Assembly (NCBI GenBank): GCA_002366635.1 | Contig: DFBN01000065.1 | Span: 1-7,623, forward strand | Direction: 5' to 3' | Length of the DNA: 7,623 nucleotides | Source: Caldifarciminota bacterium UBA3079 | GTDB lineage: Bacteria; Hydrothermota; Tepidihabitantia; Tepidihabitantales; Tepidihabitantaceae | In this document: in pieces, positions 1 through 6,888 of the stretch | How the letters are laid out: the number at the start of each line of letters is the position of its first letter | Position numbering within the stretch: position 1 is the stretch's first letter | Program-made: the position numbers and the translations under genes | Notes under the pieces: generated by a model | Told to the model about the DNA's origin: nothing | The model's input: only the letters and a program-made list of their open reading frames with translations | Database searches by the model: none

Positions 1-2
1 TA

Positions 3-65
3 GCAACGGTACGCGGACTGGCAGTCAGTCGCGAGGCAGCCTGGCTGGAGCTGTCATCCCTCTGA
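3..65 (+). CDS. Possible 3' end of an upstream gene, unrecognised
   Basis: Reading from base 3, a frame stays open for 20 codons, ends at TGA (63-65) and has ordinary protein-like composition (its last residues read AAWLELSSL). The other two plus frames are also open: from base 2 to a TGA at 116-118, and from base 4 to a TGA at 124-126. The choice of frame is therefore weak. No family is recognisable from so short a tail. Bases 66-122 carry no clear gene. They contain an imperfect self-complementary stretch (CCGGC at 74-78 with GCCGG at 98-102) without a T-tract, so I do not call a terminator. Confidence 0.2.
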   Translation, partial: ATVRGLAVSREAAWLELSSL

Positions 66-122
66 CCCTCTCCCCGGCATTGCGAAGATGCTGCACGGCC
101 GGAAATCTGCTGTTCTGACAGA

Positions 123-1334
123 ATGAACAGCCGTAAAGTCCTCACACTCAAATACCGACCCAAGACTTTTGATGAACTCCTGGTCCAGGAACATGTCAAA
201 AGAACATTGAAGAAAGCCATTGAACATAAACGGTTCGCAAATGCATACCTTTTTGCAGGGCCGCGCGGAGTCGGCAAAACAACTACTGCTCGGATACTGG
301 CAAAATGCCTGAACTGTCTCAGCTACAAAGAACCCACGGTTACACCTTGTAATAAATGCACCGCATGCATCGAGATATCCCAGTCACGCAGTATGGATGT
401 GCTGGAAATTGACGGTGCGTCCAACCGGGGCATCGACCAGGTCCGCGAATTGCGCGAGAATATAAAATACATGCCGACCAGCCTCCGCTACAAAATCTAT
501 ATCATCGATGAAGTCCACATGCTTACAGTCCAGGCATTCAACGCCCTGCTAAAAACACTCGAAGAACCACCTCCCCATGCCAAGTTTGTCTTCGCTACTA
601 CCAAACCTCATGATGTCCCGGCAACAATTATTTCCCGATGCCAGCGTTTCGATTTCCGCAAGGCGACGCCGACTGAAATCGTCGGTCGCTTGCGCTGGTT
701 AACAAAACAAGAAAACATAACCGCCTCGGAAGAAGCACTCCTCATGGTCGCCCGCCGTGCAGACGGCGCAATACGCGACAGCGAAAGCATTCTGGAACAA
801 CTCGCTACCTTCCGGCCCGAAGGGATTGAACTACCGGATGTGGAAGAATTGCTGGGCTTGGTCCCAAGCGAGGTATTCTTCAACTATCTTGACCTACTGC
901 TCCAGGGCGATACCCCAGGACTGCTACGCTTTACCAACCAGACTTTTGAAAAAGGATACGACCTGCTTGAGTTTTACACCGGTCTTGTCGAACATCTCCG
1001 TAATATCCTTCTTATCCAGACTGGCAGCAGTTTAGAAAACCTTGGTCTCCTATCCACAGAAAAAAAACGCCTGGAACAACAGGCGAAAAGATTCAGTCGA
1101 CCTCAACTCATCAAGGCCATGGAGATCCTGCTGAAGACCGAGGAATCAGCCAAACACACCCAGATGCCGCGGTTCGTCTTTGAATACCTTTCTTTGGAAC
1201 TGGCCGGTCTGCTTTCCAGAACCACCCCTATTCAGTCACGCCAGAAAGAAACTGCAAAGGACCCTGCCAGCGAGCGCATTACCAGAATTCTTGGACCGGT
1301 AGAAGAAGAAAGACGGCATGGACCCGAACTCTGA
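123..1334 (+). CDS. dnaX: DNA polymerase III subunit gamma/tau (DnaX), short gamma-like form
   Basis: DnaX is the ATPase of the clamp-loader complex, which opens the beta sliding clamp and places it on primed DNA. The 403-aa product has the family N-terminus (KYRPKTFDEL at 10-19) and Walker A GPRGVGKT at 46-53. A zinc module uses Cys65, Cys76, Cys79 and Cys82, with an extra Cys62. Walker B is DEVHM at 129-133, the SRC motif is at 171-173 and the sensor-2-like GAIRDS at 215-220. A helical collar domain follows to about residue 365. Only some 40 residues remain after it, so the tau domains IV-V, which in E. coli bind DnaB helicase and polymerase alpha, are absent. No Shine-Dalgarno sequence precedes the ATG. 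The gene overlaps ybaB by 17 nt and heads the dnaX-ybaB-recR operon. Codons 313-315 lie on an A8 run followed by a hairpin, described separately. Confidence 0.96.
   Translation: MNSRKVLTLKYRPKTFDELLVQEHVKRTLKKAIEHKRFANAYLFAGPRGVGKTTTARILAKCLNCLSYKEPTVTPCNKCTACIEISQSRSMDVLEIDGASNRGIDQVRELRENIKYMPTSLRYKIYIIDEVHMLTVQAFNALLKTLEEPPPHAKFVFATTKPHDVPATIISRCQRFDFRKATPTEIVGRLRWLTKQENITASEEALLMVARRADGAIRDSESILEQLATFRPEGIELPDVEELLGLVPSEVFFNYLDLLLQGDTPGLLRFTNQTFEKGYDLLEFYTGLVEHLRNILLIQTGSSLENLGLLSTEKKRLEQQAKRFSRPQLIKAMEILLKTEESAKHTQMPRFVFEYLSLELAGLLSRTTPIQSRQKETAKDPASERITRILGPVEEERRHGPEL
1060..1085 (-). terminator. Hairpin plus T8 inside dnaX: terminator-shaped on the minus strand
   Basis: Seen directly: eight consecutive A (1060-1067) are followed without spacing by CGCCTG (1068-1073), loop GAACAA (1074-1079) and CAGGCG (1080-1085), a perfect 6-bp stem with five G-C pairs. 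Read on the minus strand this is a stem-loop followed by eight T, the form of a Rho-independent terminator. Read on the plus strand it is an A-run with an adjacent downstream hairpin, the form of the slippage elements known in some dnaX genes. No minus-strand gene ends nearby; the closest is purL, about 2.9 kb away. It may be only a coincidence of the codons for EKKRLEQQA. Confidence 0.35.
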
Positions 1335-1635
1335 CGCTATCTTTTCCCAGCTTGCCGAGCTCCAAAAAAAGATTCGGGAAAAACTCCAAGGGCTCAAGGT
1401 CTCTTCGACCGCAGGCGGAGGAATGGTCAAAGTTGAGTGTGACGGATACGGCAATATCCTGAAGCTACAGATAGAACCGGAAGTAGTAGACAAAAAGGAT
1501 GTAGAACTCCTCGAAGACCTGATAAAAGCAGCGGTAAACGAAGCCCGGAGTCGCAGCCGCAAGCAGGCTACAGAAGAAATGCAGAAACTTATCGGAATCC
1601 CGTTTCCGGACATAATGGGTGGTCTCCCGGTCTAG
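1318..1635 (+). CDS. ybaB: YbaB/EbfC-family nucleoid-associated DNA-binding protein
   Basis: This is a small DNA-binding protein that forms dimers and coats or bridges DNA in the nucleoid. The link to recombination rests mainly on its conserved position between dnaX and recR. The 105-aa product matches the family in length and layout: an N-terminal helix (about 5-25), then a sheet region with the Gly-rich turn AGGGMVKVECDGYGNI (32-47), then EPEVVDKKDVELLEDLIKAA (53-72), which is typical of YbaB, and a C-terminal helix ending near GGLPV. The ATG lies inside the end of dnaX (17-nt overlap), and only a weak purine-rich stretch precedes it, so translation is probably coupled to dnaX. The stop is one base from the recR ATG. 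Confidence 0.93.
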   Translation: MDPNSDAIFSQLAELQKKIREKLQGLKVSSTAGGGMVKVECDGYGNILKLQIEPEVVDKKDVELLEDLIKAAVNEARSRSRKQATEEMQKLIGIPFPDIMGGLPV

Positions 1636-1636
1636 C

Positions 1637-2227
1637 ATGAAGAAATCCCTTAACCGCCTGCTGGAAGCACTCACAACCCTTCCAGGTATCGGCCCAAAAA
1701 CCGCTCAGCGTATCGCGCTTTACCTCCTGCGTAACGAAAATGACCTTGCCGGGGAACTGATTCAGTCAATAACCCAGGCCTGCAATCGGCTCCACCCCTG
1801 CCCACGATGCTTCAATCTCACTGAAGACGAACTGTGCGAAGTCTGTTCTAACCCGGCCCGTGACCATTCCATCGTATGCGTCGTGGAAGAACCCGGCGAT
1901 GTCCTCACACTGGAAAAATCCGGCCGGTACCGTGGAGCTTATCATGTGCTTGATGGTGTGGTTTCGCCTATCGACAACATCGGACCCGATGAGTTGCATA
2001 TTAAGGAACTCCTGAACCGAATCACTCCCGAGCACATCCGGGAAGTAATCATCGCTACCAACCCCACAACCGAAGGTGAAGCCACTGCGGTCTATCTTGC
2101 CCGACAACTTCACTCTACCGGTGTGCTCATTACCCGCATTGCCAGGGGGCTCCCTGTTGGTTCTGATTTGGAATTGGCAGATGGAGAAACGATCGCGCGC
2201 GCGCTTGAAGGCCGACGCGAAATCTAA
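1637..2227 (+). CDS. recR: Recombination mediator protein RecR
   Basis: RecR works with RecO (and RecF) to load RecA onto SSB-coated single-stranded DNA during gap repair. The 196-aa product has every family part: helix-hairpin-helix LPGIGPKTAQR (15-25), a four-cysteine zinc finger (Cys55, Cys58, Cys67, Cys70), a Toprim domain from about 78 with Glu84 and TNPTTEGEATA (141-151), and the C-terminal GLPVGSDLELADG (171-183). I chose the ATG at 1637 because the family begins only a few residues before the LLEAL/HhH region. An in-frame GTG at 1619 would add six residues and overlap ybaB. There is no Shine-Dalgarno sequence, and one base separates it from the ybaB stop, so coupled translation is likely. 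It is the last gene of its operon, yet no terminator is visible before the next promoter. Confidence 0.97.
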   Translation: MKKSLNRLLEALTTLPGIGPKTAQRIALYLLRNENDLAGELIQSITQACNRLHPCPRCFNLTEDELCEVCSNPARDHSIVCVVEEPGDVLTLEKSGRYRGAYHVLDGVVSPIDNIGPDELHIKELLNRITPEHIREVIIATNPTTEGEATAVYLARQLHSTGVLITRIARGLPVGSDLELADGETIARALEGRREI

Positions 2228-2233
2228 CCTTCC

Positions 2234-2262
2234 TTGACTTAACAGGATATATCATTTATGAT
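2234..2262 (+). promoter_or_regulatory. Sigma70-type promoter of the hpf-hprK-EIIA unit
   Basis: TTGACT (2234-2239) is a 5/6 match to the -35 consensus. A 17-bp spacer follows, then TATGAT (2257-2262), a 5/6 match to the -10 consensus. Transcription would start near 2269, giving a leader of about 18 nt before the hpf ATG. It sits in the only real gap on the plus strand, between the recR stop and hpf. The 12 bases TTCCTTGACTTA around its -35 box recur exactly at the initiator tRNA promoter. Confidence 0.75.
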
Positions 2263-2267
2263 AAATG
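2253..2267. promoter_or_regulatory. 15-bp palindrome over the hpf -10 box, candidate operator
   Basis: CATTTAT-G-ATAAATG is a perfect inverted repeat with 7-bp arms and a single central base. It covers the whole -10 hexamer and ends about two bases before the predicted transcription start. With a 1-nt centre it cannot fold as an RNA hairpin with its full arms, so a binding site for a dimeric protein is more plausible than an RNA structure. The regulator is unknown. AT-rich -10 regions form short palindromes by chance more easily than average DNA. Confidence 0.4.
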
Positions 2268-2276
2268 GAACCGATT

Positions 2277-2281
2277 GGAGG
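2277..2281 (+). promoter_or_regulatory. Shine-Dalgarno sequence of hpf
   Basis: GGAGG lies five bases before the ATG at 2287. It decides the start: a TTG at 2275 in the same frame would itself overlap this site and has nothing suitable upstream. It is the only strong Shine-Dalgarno sequence in front of any gene in the window. Confidence 0.85.
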
Positions 2282-2286
2282 AATCG

Positions 2287-2598
2287 ATGAAGTTGACCCT
2301 AACTGGACGGCACTTTGAAGTTACCCCACATCTCAGAAAACATGTTGAGGAAAAGGTTAATCGGCTGGAAAAGTTCTATGAGCACATCCTTGAAGGAGAA
2401 ATCGTTCTTTTCAAGGACCATGTAAGCGATATTGCAGAAGGCAGAATTCATCTCGGTCACACCGTTATCACTGCCCGAGGCGAAGCCACTGATATGTACG
2501 AAGCGGTCAGTGCCCTTGCCGAAAAAATGCAAATACAGCTCCAGCGCTACGAAGGAAAACTACGGAACCGAAGGCGAATCGCTCAATCCCGAGAATAA
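2287..2598 (+). CDS. hpf: Ribosome hibernation-promoting factor, short HPF/YfiA (RaiA) type
   Basis: This family binds the decoding region of the 30S subunit and inactivates ribosomes when growth slows. The 103-aa product starts MKLTLTGRHFEVTPHLRKHVEEKVNRLEKF, the usual first strand and helix. It has the middle strands (EIVLFKDHVSDIAEGRIHLGHTVITARGE) and the family-typical DMYEAVSALAEKMQIQLQRYEGK (69-91), followed by a basic tail. At this length it is the short form: it lacks the C-terminal dimerisation domain of long HPF, which forms 100S ribosomes without RMF. It is the first gene after its own promoter, has a good ribosome-binding site, and its TAA directly abuts the hprK ATG. In proteobacteria hpf likewise sits with regulatory PTS genes, so control in response to nutrient state is a reasonable inference. 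Confidence 0.93.
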   Translation: MKLTLTGRHFEVTPHLRKHVEEKVNRLEKFYEHILEGEIVLFKDHVSDIAEGRIHLGHTVITARGEATDMYEAVSALAEKMQIQLQRYEGKLRNRRRIAQSRE

Positions 2599-3591
2599 AT
2601 GTCTGACCATTCAGGAAAAATAACAGTCGGTAACCTTCTTTCTGAAAAGGAAAAGGAATGGGACCTGCAGTTAGCTGCCGGTGGTCAAGGACTTGACAAC
2701 CATTTCATTGTAACCTCGGACATCAACCGGCCTGGAATGGCACTTGCAGGATACACCGGTGTTTTCTTGCGTGAACGCATCCAAATCGTCGGCAGCACCG
2801 AACTTACTTATTTTGCCACCCTCAGTAACAAAACCGCTTCTGGGACGGTCCGTCGCCTATTCGGGTTGGGACCGCCCTGTTTTATCGTCACCAAAGGACT
2901 GGACCTGCCTTCGATATGGCTGGAAGAAGCTGAACATCACTCATTACCGGTGCTGCGCACTACGATGGACACTACACCTTTCATCCATCGTCTCTGTGCA
3001 TATCTGGACTACCGGCTGGCACCAGAAAACCACATTCACGGCGACTTGGTGGATGTATTCGGGGTCGGGCTTCTCATAACCGGGGAATCGGGCATTGGCA
3101 AAAGTGAGTGCGCGCTCGACCTTGTTGACCGCGGTCACCGCCTGGTGGCCGATGATGCTGTCAAGGTAATACGCCGGGGCACCGGCATCCTGATGGGATA
3201 CTCCGCTGCCAAGACATCGTTCCTTGCCCATCACATCGAAATCCGCGGTGTTGGTATTGTTGATGTCTATGGCCTTTACGGTATCAGGGCAATCCGTGTT
3301 CAGAAACGCGTGGAGGTGGAAGTCCAGTTAGTCCATAGGAAACAAGGGATGGACTATGAAAGAGTGGGACTGGAGGAACAGCTTTCCGAAATTCTCGGTG
3401 TGAGAATTCCCCGCGTTACGATTCCGGTCGTTCCCGGCAAGAATCTCGCCCTGGTGCTCGAGGTAATCGCAAAGAACCATGTGCTCAAGGTCTTCGGCTA
3501 CCACCCGGCCAAAGTGTTTAACAAAGAACTGATGCGGTTGATGAACAAATCACCCAGAATCGACCCTTTCATCACCGATGACCAAGAATAA
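2599..3591 (+). CDS. hprK: HPr kinase/phosphorylase
   Basis: HprK phosphorylates a serine of the PTS carrier HPr using ATP (or pyrophosphate in some species) and also removes that phosphate, linking carbon supply to gene regulation or other signalling. The 330-aa product has the N-terminal domain (about 1-130, with INRPGMALAG at 43-52) and the C-terminal kinase domain: HGDLVDVFGVGLLITG leading to Walker A GESGIGKS (162-169), the acidic pair Asp185-Asp186, the family signature EIRGVGIVDVYGLYGIRAI (214-232), and the C-terminal PVVPGKNLALVLEVIAKN (276-293). Length and motifs look complete and active. The ATG immediately follows the hpf stop with no Shine-Dalgarno sequence, so coupling to hpf is likely. 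The target HPr is not encoded here and should lie elsewhere, possibly beside a ptsI. Confidence 0.95.
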   Translation: MSDHSGKITVGNLLSEKEKEWDLQLAAGGQGLDNHFIVTSDINRPGMALAGYTGVFLRERIQIVGSTELTYFATLSNKTASGTVRRLFGLGPPCFIVTKGLDLPSIWLEEAEHHSLPVLRTTMDTTPFIHRLCAYLDYRLAPENHIHGDLVDVFGVGLLITGESGIGKSECALDLVDRGHRLVADDAVKVIRRGTGILMGYSAAKTSFLAHHIEIRGVGIVDVYGLYGIRAIRVQKRVEVEVQLVHRKQGMDYERVGLEEQLSEILGVRIPRVTIPVVPGKNLALVLEVIAKNHVLKVFGYHPAKVFNKELMRLMNKSPRIDPFITDDQE

Positions 3592-3988
3592 GAACAGCCG
3601 GCCCATCCTAGGCATCATTGTTGGCCACGGCGGTCTGCCGCGCGCATTCCAGGAAGTGGCTGCATCTATCGTCGGCCATTCGCATGGAATTGTCATCGTT
3701 TCAAATGAAAACCTGTCTGCCGCCGAGATGGAATCCCGCCTCGACAAAATAGTCGAAGAGCATCCAAAGAGTAATATCCTGATGTTTATTGACCTTTACG
3801 GTTCCAGTTGTGCCCATATCGGAGCGAAAGTCAGACGACGGCATCCCGGAAATATCGCTGTCATCTATGGAACCAACCTGCCGATGCTCGTCCGTTTCCT
3901 TTATTACCGGGACCGACTCAACTTGACTGAACTGGCAGAATTGATGCAGCGGACCGGCACAGAAGAAATCAGGCTGGGTCCAAGCTAA
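3578..3988 (+). CDS. PTS EIIA component, mannose/fructose family
   Basis: A mannose-class EIIA domain accepts phosphate from HPr on a histidine. The 136-aa product begins (after a short basic lead) ILGIIVGHGGLPRAF; His17 aligns with the phosphorylated His of the family. MFIDLYGSSCAHIGAK (69-84) matches the conserved D-L-G-S strand-turn, and VIYGTNLPMLVRFL (95-108) matches the family's GxNLPML segment. No EIIB, EIIC or EIID gene is adjacent, so a transport role is not indicated. As in proteobacterial hprK clusters, it more likely serves as a regulatory phosphate acceptor. The ATG overlaps the end of hprK by 14 nt without a Shine-Dalgarno sequence. Its TAA shares bases with the purL stop on the other strand. 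Confidence 0.88.
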   Translation: MTKNKNSRPILGIIVGHGGLPRAFQEVAASIVGHSHGIVIVSNENLSAAEMESRLDKIVEEHPKSNILMFIDLYGSSCAHIGAKVRRRHPGNIAVIYGTNLPMLVRFLYYRDRLNLTELAELMQRTGTEEIRLGPS

Positions 3989-6888
3989 AGACGCCTCGTC
4001 AAGGCACTCCGCCAAACCGCCTCGGCCTTAGACAAATTTAGCCGCACAACCTCTTCTCCCCTCAAACCGGAAATCACCAAATCCGGTTCGCCGGTCGTTC
4101 GGCCGATAACAGCTCTGTGTATATTTCGGAAGAGTGCCTCGAATGCCTGGTGCCGACGCGGACTGACCTCACATAGAAAACGGGTATTTGACTCGCTGAA
4201 CAGCAGAAAATCATCGCGCCGGAATCTCTGTGCCCCGGGAACCTTCTTGAGCCAGACATGCGCACCAACGCCCCCGCCGAATGCCATCTCGGCAAGAGCA
4301 ATACCAAGTCCGCCTTCGGAAACATCGTGGCACGCCCGCACTATACCTTCTCTTATAGCATTTCCGACAGCTTTCATTATCCGACGGCCACGATAGGCAT
4401 CGACCTTCGGCACATCGCGGCCAAGGCCCTGGTGAATTCGGAAATATTCGCTGCCACCCAGTTCTTCAAATGTCTCGCCGATAAGATAAACCAGCGAGCC
4501 GGGACCCTTGAAATCAGCCGTCGTGGTCAACCTGCCGTCAGGAATAACGCTCACTGCAGAAATGAGCAAAGTAGAAGGTATCGGCAATGAATCGCCTGAA
4601 CCTGTTCTGAATTCATTGTAAAGGGAATCCTTGCCGGAAATAAACGGCACCTTGTACGCCTTAGCAATATCATAACATGCAGAAGCGGCCCGCACGAGCC
4701 CTCCGAGTTTGTCCGGCCTTTCCGGACTGCCCCAGCAGAAATTATCCAGAATTGCAGTCCGCTCAATGTCCCCGCCGACAGCCGTACAGTTGCGCAGGGC
4801 TTCGTCAATCGCAGATGCCGCCATCCAATACGGGTCCAAAAGACCGTAGCGCGGCTGCAATCCGCATGACACCACACATGAACGATGAGAACCCGGAACC
4901 GGCGTAACTACGCAGGCATCGGTCGGCCCGCAGTTATTCGGCCCGCAAAAAGGCTTAACCGTACTCGTTCCCTGCACCTCGTGGTCATACTGCCTGACAA
5001 CCCATTCCTTACTCGCGATATTTGGCGCCTGCAAAAGCCTCAAAAGAACCGTAGTAAGTTCCTGCCTCGGTCTAACAAAAGGGTCTGCCCCTTCTGGTTT
5101 CACCCACCTGGCAACTTTCCTTTTACCACGCCATCCCTTATGCAGGAATTTCATATCGATATCAGCCACTTGGTGACCACGATACTTGAGCACGAGCCTG
5201 TGGCTGCCGGTCACCTGACCGATAGCGGTCGCCTCAACATCATTATCTTGCGCAAGCTTCAACAATTTCTTTACCTTTGACTGTTCGGTGAAAACTACCA
5301 TCCGTTCCTGTGCCTCAGAAATCCAGATTTCGGCCGGTGAAAGACCTTCATATTTCAATGGCACCTTTTCAAGCTGGACCTCACATCCTGGACCAGAAGC
5401 AAGCTCGCCCACCGCGCTCGAAAGACCGCCGCCCCCGCAATCAGTAATAGCACTGATAAACCCGAGGTCGCGCGCAACCAGAACCAAATCTGTCAGCTTC
5501 TTTTCCTCAATCGGATTACCTATTTGGACCGCACCGGATGAAAACTCCTGCGATTTCTTATCAAGCTCCAGGGATGCAAAAGTCACGCCGTGAATACCAT
5601 CCCGGCCGGTCCTGCCACCAAGAAGGACTATCACCTGACCCTTACGAACCCACTTCCTGACCCGCTTACGCGGAATCAGACCAAGGGTGCCGCAGAAAAC
5701 AAGCGGATTACCCAGAAAACCTTCATCGAAATAGACCGCGCCGTTTGCAGTCGGAATTCCCATCCGGTTGCCATAATCGCGCACACCAGCCACAACCCCC
5801 CTCATTACCTGCCTTGGATGAATCACCCCTTCTGGTATATTCTTCCTTCTGGTTGACACCGGTGCAAAACAGAAAACATCCGTATTCAGAATCGGCCTGG
5901 CACCTTGTCCGGTGCCGAGGCAATCACGAATCACACCGCCTATACCTGTCGTTGCACCACCATAAGGCTCAAGGGCCGAAGGGTGATTGTGCGTCTCTAC
6001 CTTGAAACTGATGCCGTATTCATCATCGAATGCAATCACCCCGGAATTGTCAGAGAAAACAGATAGACACCAGTCAGGATTCAGTTCCTTTGTCACCCGG
6101 AAAATAGTAGATTTCAGCAGATTCCTGATGCGCCGGCCGAGAAAATCTATTTCACCCCGGAATGTCTTGTGCTGGCAATGTTCAGACCAGGTCTGTGCGA
6201 AAGTCTCAAGCTCAACATCGGTTGGGTCTCGCCCCAAAGAATCGTAATAGCCTTGAAGTGCAACCATCTCCTCACTGCTCAAAGCCAGAAGCCTTTCTTT
6301 CGACAACCTAGCCAGTTCTTCCGGGCTTTTGCCTTTAAGCCTTATTATCTTTTGTCTGAACCGGTAACCCTTCGGGCTGAAGAAAATCTGCTCACCTGAC
6401 TTGCCCAGATGCTCTATTACGGGATTCATCAGAATCCCTTGCACCAGCCTCTTCTCCCCAATGGACAATTTCCTGCCGAAGCGATACCCCCTGCCGGTTC
6501 GCACCCGGCACCCGGACACGCCCATATCGTCAAGCGCTCGCAAAATGCTTGACACGCTCGGGTCCATCACACCAGGGTTATAAAGCACCTCGATATCAAA
6601 TCCTCCTGCCTCATCCTCAGATACCTGATACGATTCGCTCACAGGGTCGCAGAAAATCTCTCTTGCGACCTTGCTTACCACATCACTGGTCAATCCTTTC
6701 AAGGCGGAATGCCGGCCCCTGGAATCACCGGACCGGCCCAGGATAAAGTAAAGCCTTACTACTTTCAGCTCGCCAAGGTTGCGCAACCCCAGTGCCTGCA
6801 AATCGCGGTGCAAGACCTTTGCCATCGGGTTTCTGGTGCGCTTGGAGACTTCTATTCTCCAGAAATGTGCGTTTTGAATTTTATTCAC
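3985..6888 (-). CDS. purL: Phosphoribosylformylglycinamidine synthase PurL with fused PurS-like N-terminus
   Basis: PurL makes FGAM from FGAR, ATP and ammonia (step four of purine synthesis); the ammonia comes from the PurQ glutaminase. The product is 967 aa, between the small PurL (about 750) and the large PurL with fused glutaminase (about 1300). Residues about 10-50 and 97-140 each read like a PurS unit (the second has VLYNPGVMDPSVSSILRALDDMG), so the N-terminus looks like a fused PurS pair. The synthetase core follows: SEHCQHKTF (235-243, catalytic His237), ETHNHPSALEPYGGATTGIGG (298-318), ITDCGGGGLSSA (481-492), ISGKDSLYNEF (750-760) and CHDVSEGGLGIAL (853-865). There is no C-terminal glutaminase, so a separate purQ is expected elsewhere. 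The start is GTG, chosen because it precedes the first PurS-like strand. It overlaps the upstream gene by 8 nt, without a well-placed Shine-Dalgarno sequence. Confidence 0.95.
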   Translation of the reverse strand: MNKIQNAHFWRIEVSKRTRNPMAKVLHRDLQALGLRNLGELKVVRLYFILGRSGDSRGRHSALKGLTSDVVSKVAREIFCDPVSESYQVSEDEAGGFDIEVLYNPGVMDPSVSSILRALDDMGVSGCRVRTGRGYRFGRKLSIGEKRLVQGILMNPVIEHLGKSGEQIFFSPKGYRFRQKIIRLKGKSPEELARLSKERLLALSSEEMVALQGYYDSLGRDPTDVELETFAQTWSEHCQHKTFRGEIDFLGRRIRNLLKSTIFRVTKELNPDWCLSVFSDNSGVIAFDDEYGISFKVETHNHPSALEPYGGATTGIGGVIRDCLGTGQGARPILNTDVFCFAPVSTRRKNIPEGVIHPRQVMRGVVAGVRDYGNRMGIPTANGAVYFDEGFLGNPLVFCGTLGLIPRKRVRKWVRKGQVIVLLGGRTGRDGIHGVTFASLELDKKSQEFSSGAVQIGNPIEEKKLTDLVLVARDLGFISAITDCGGGGLSSAVGELASGPGCEVQLEKVPLKYEGLSPAEIWISEAQERMVVFTEQSKVKKLLKLAQDNDVEATAIGQVTGSHRLVLKYRGHQVADIDMKFLHKGWRGKRKVARWVKPEGADPFVRPRQELTTVLLRLLQAPNIASKEWVVRQYDHEVQGTSTVKPFCGPNNCGPTDACVVTPVPGSHRSCVVSCGLQPRYGLLDPYWMAASAIDEALRNCTAVGGDIERTAILDNFCWGSPERPDKLGGLVRAASACYDIAKAYKVPFISGKDSLYNEFRTGSGDSLPIPSTLLISAVSVIPDGRLTTTADFKGPGSLVYLIGETFEELGGSEYFRIHQGLGRDVPKVDAYRGRRIMKAVGNAIREGIVRACHDVSEGGLGIALAEMAFGGGVGAHVWLKKVPGAQRFRRDDFLLFSESNTRFLCEVSPRRHQAFEALFRNIHRAVIGRTTGEPDLVISGLRGEEVVRLNLSKAEAVWRSALTRRL

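Noticed and set aside
1..122. SRP (4.5S) RNA gene upstream of dnaX, a common neighbour
   Set aside because: The conserved apical sequence around GGAAGNAGCAGCC is absent, and GCAGCCTGGC at 37-46 alone is not enough. No serine tRNA is present either.
1619..1636. Earlier GTG start for recR
   Set aside because: It adds six residues not typical of the family, overlaps ybaB, and has no Shine-Dalgarno sequence. The ATG at 1637 gives the usual RecR N-terminus.
2275..2286. TTG start adding four residues to HPF
   Set aside because: The TTG overlaps the GGAGG that serves the ATG at 2287, and the family starts at MKLTLTGR.
3993..4005. GCCT-CGTCA-AGGC hairpin just after the EIIA stop as terminator
   Set aside because: Only a 4-bp stem, with no T-tract after it on either strand.
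4258..6746. Many open frames of 60-131 codons on the plus strand across purL
   Set aside because: They lie antisense to a well-supported gene, have compositions rich in Ser, Arg, Pro and Cys, and show no family motifs; they are shadows of purL codon usage.
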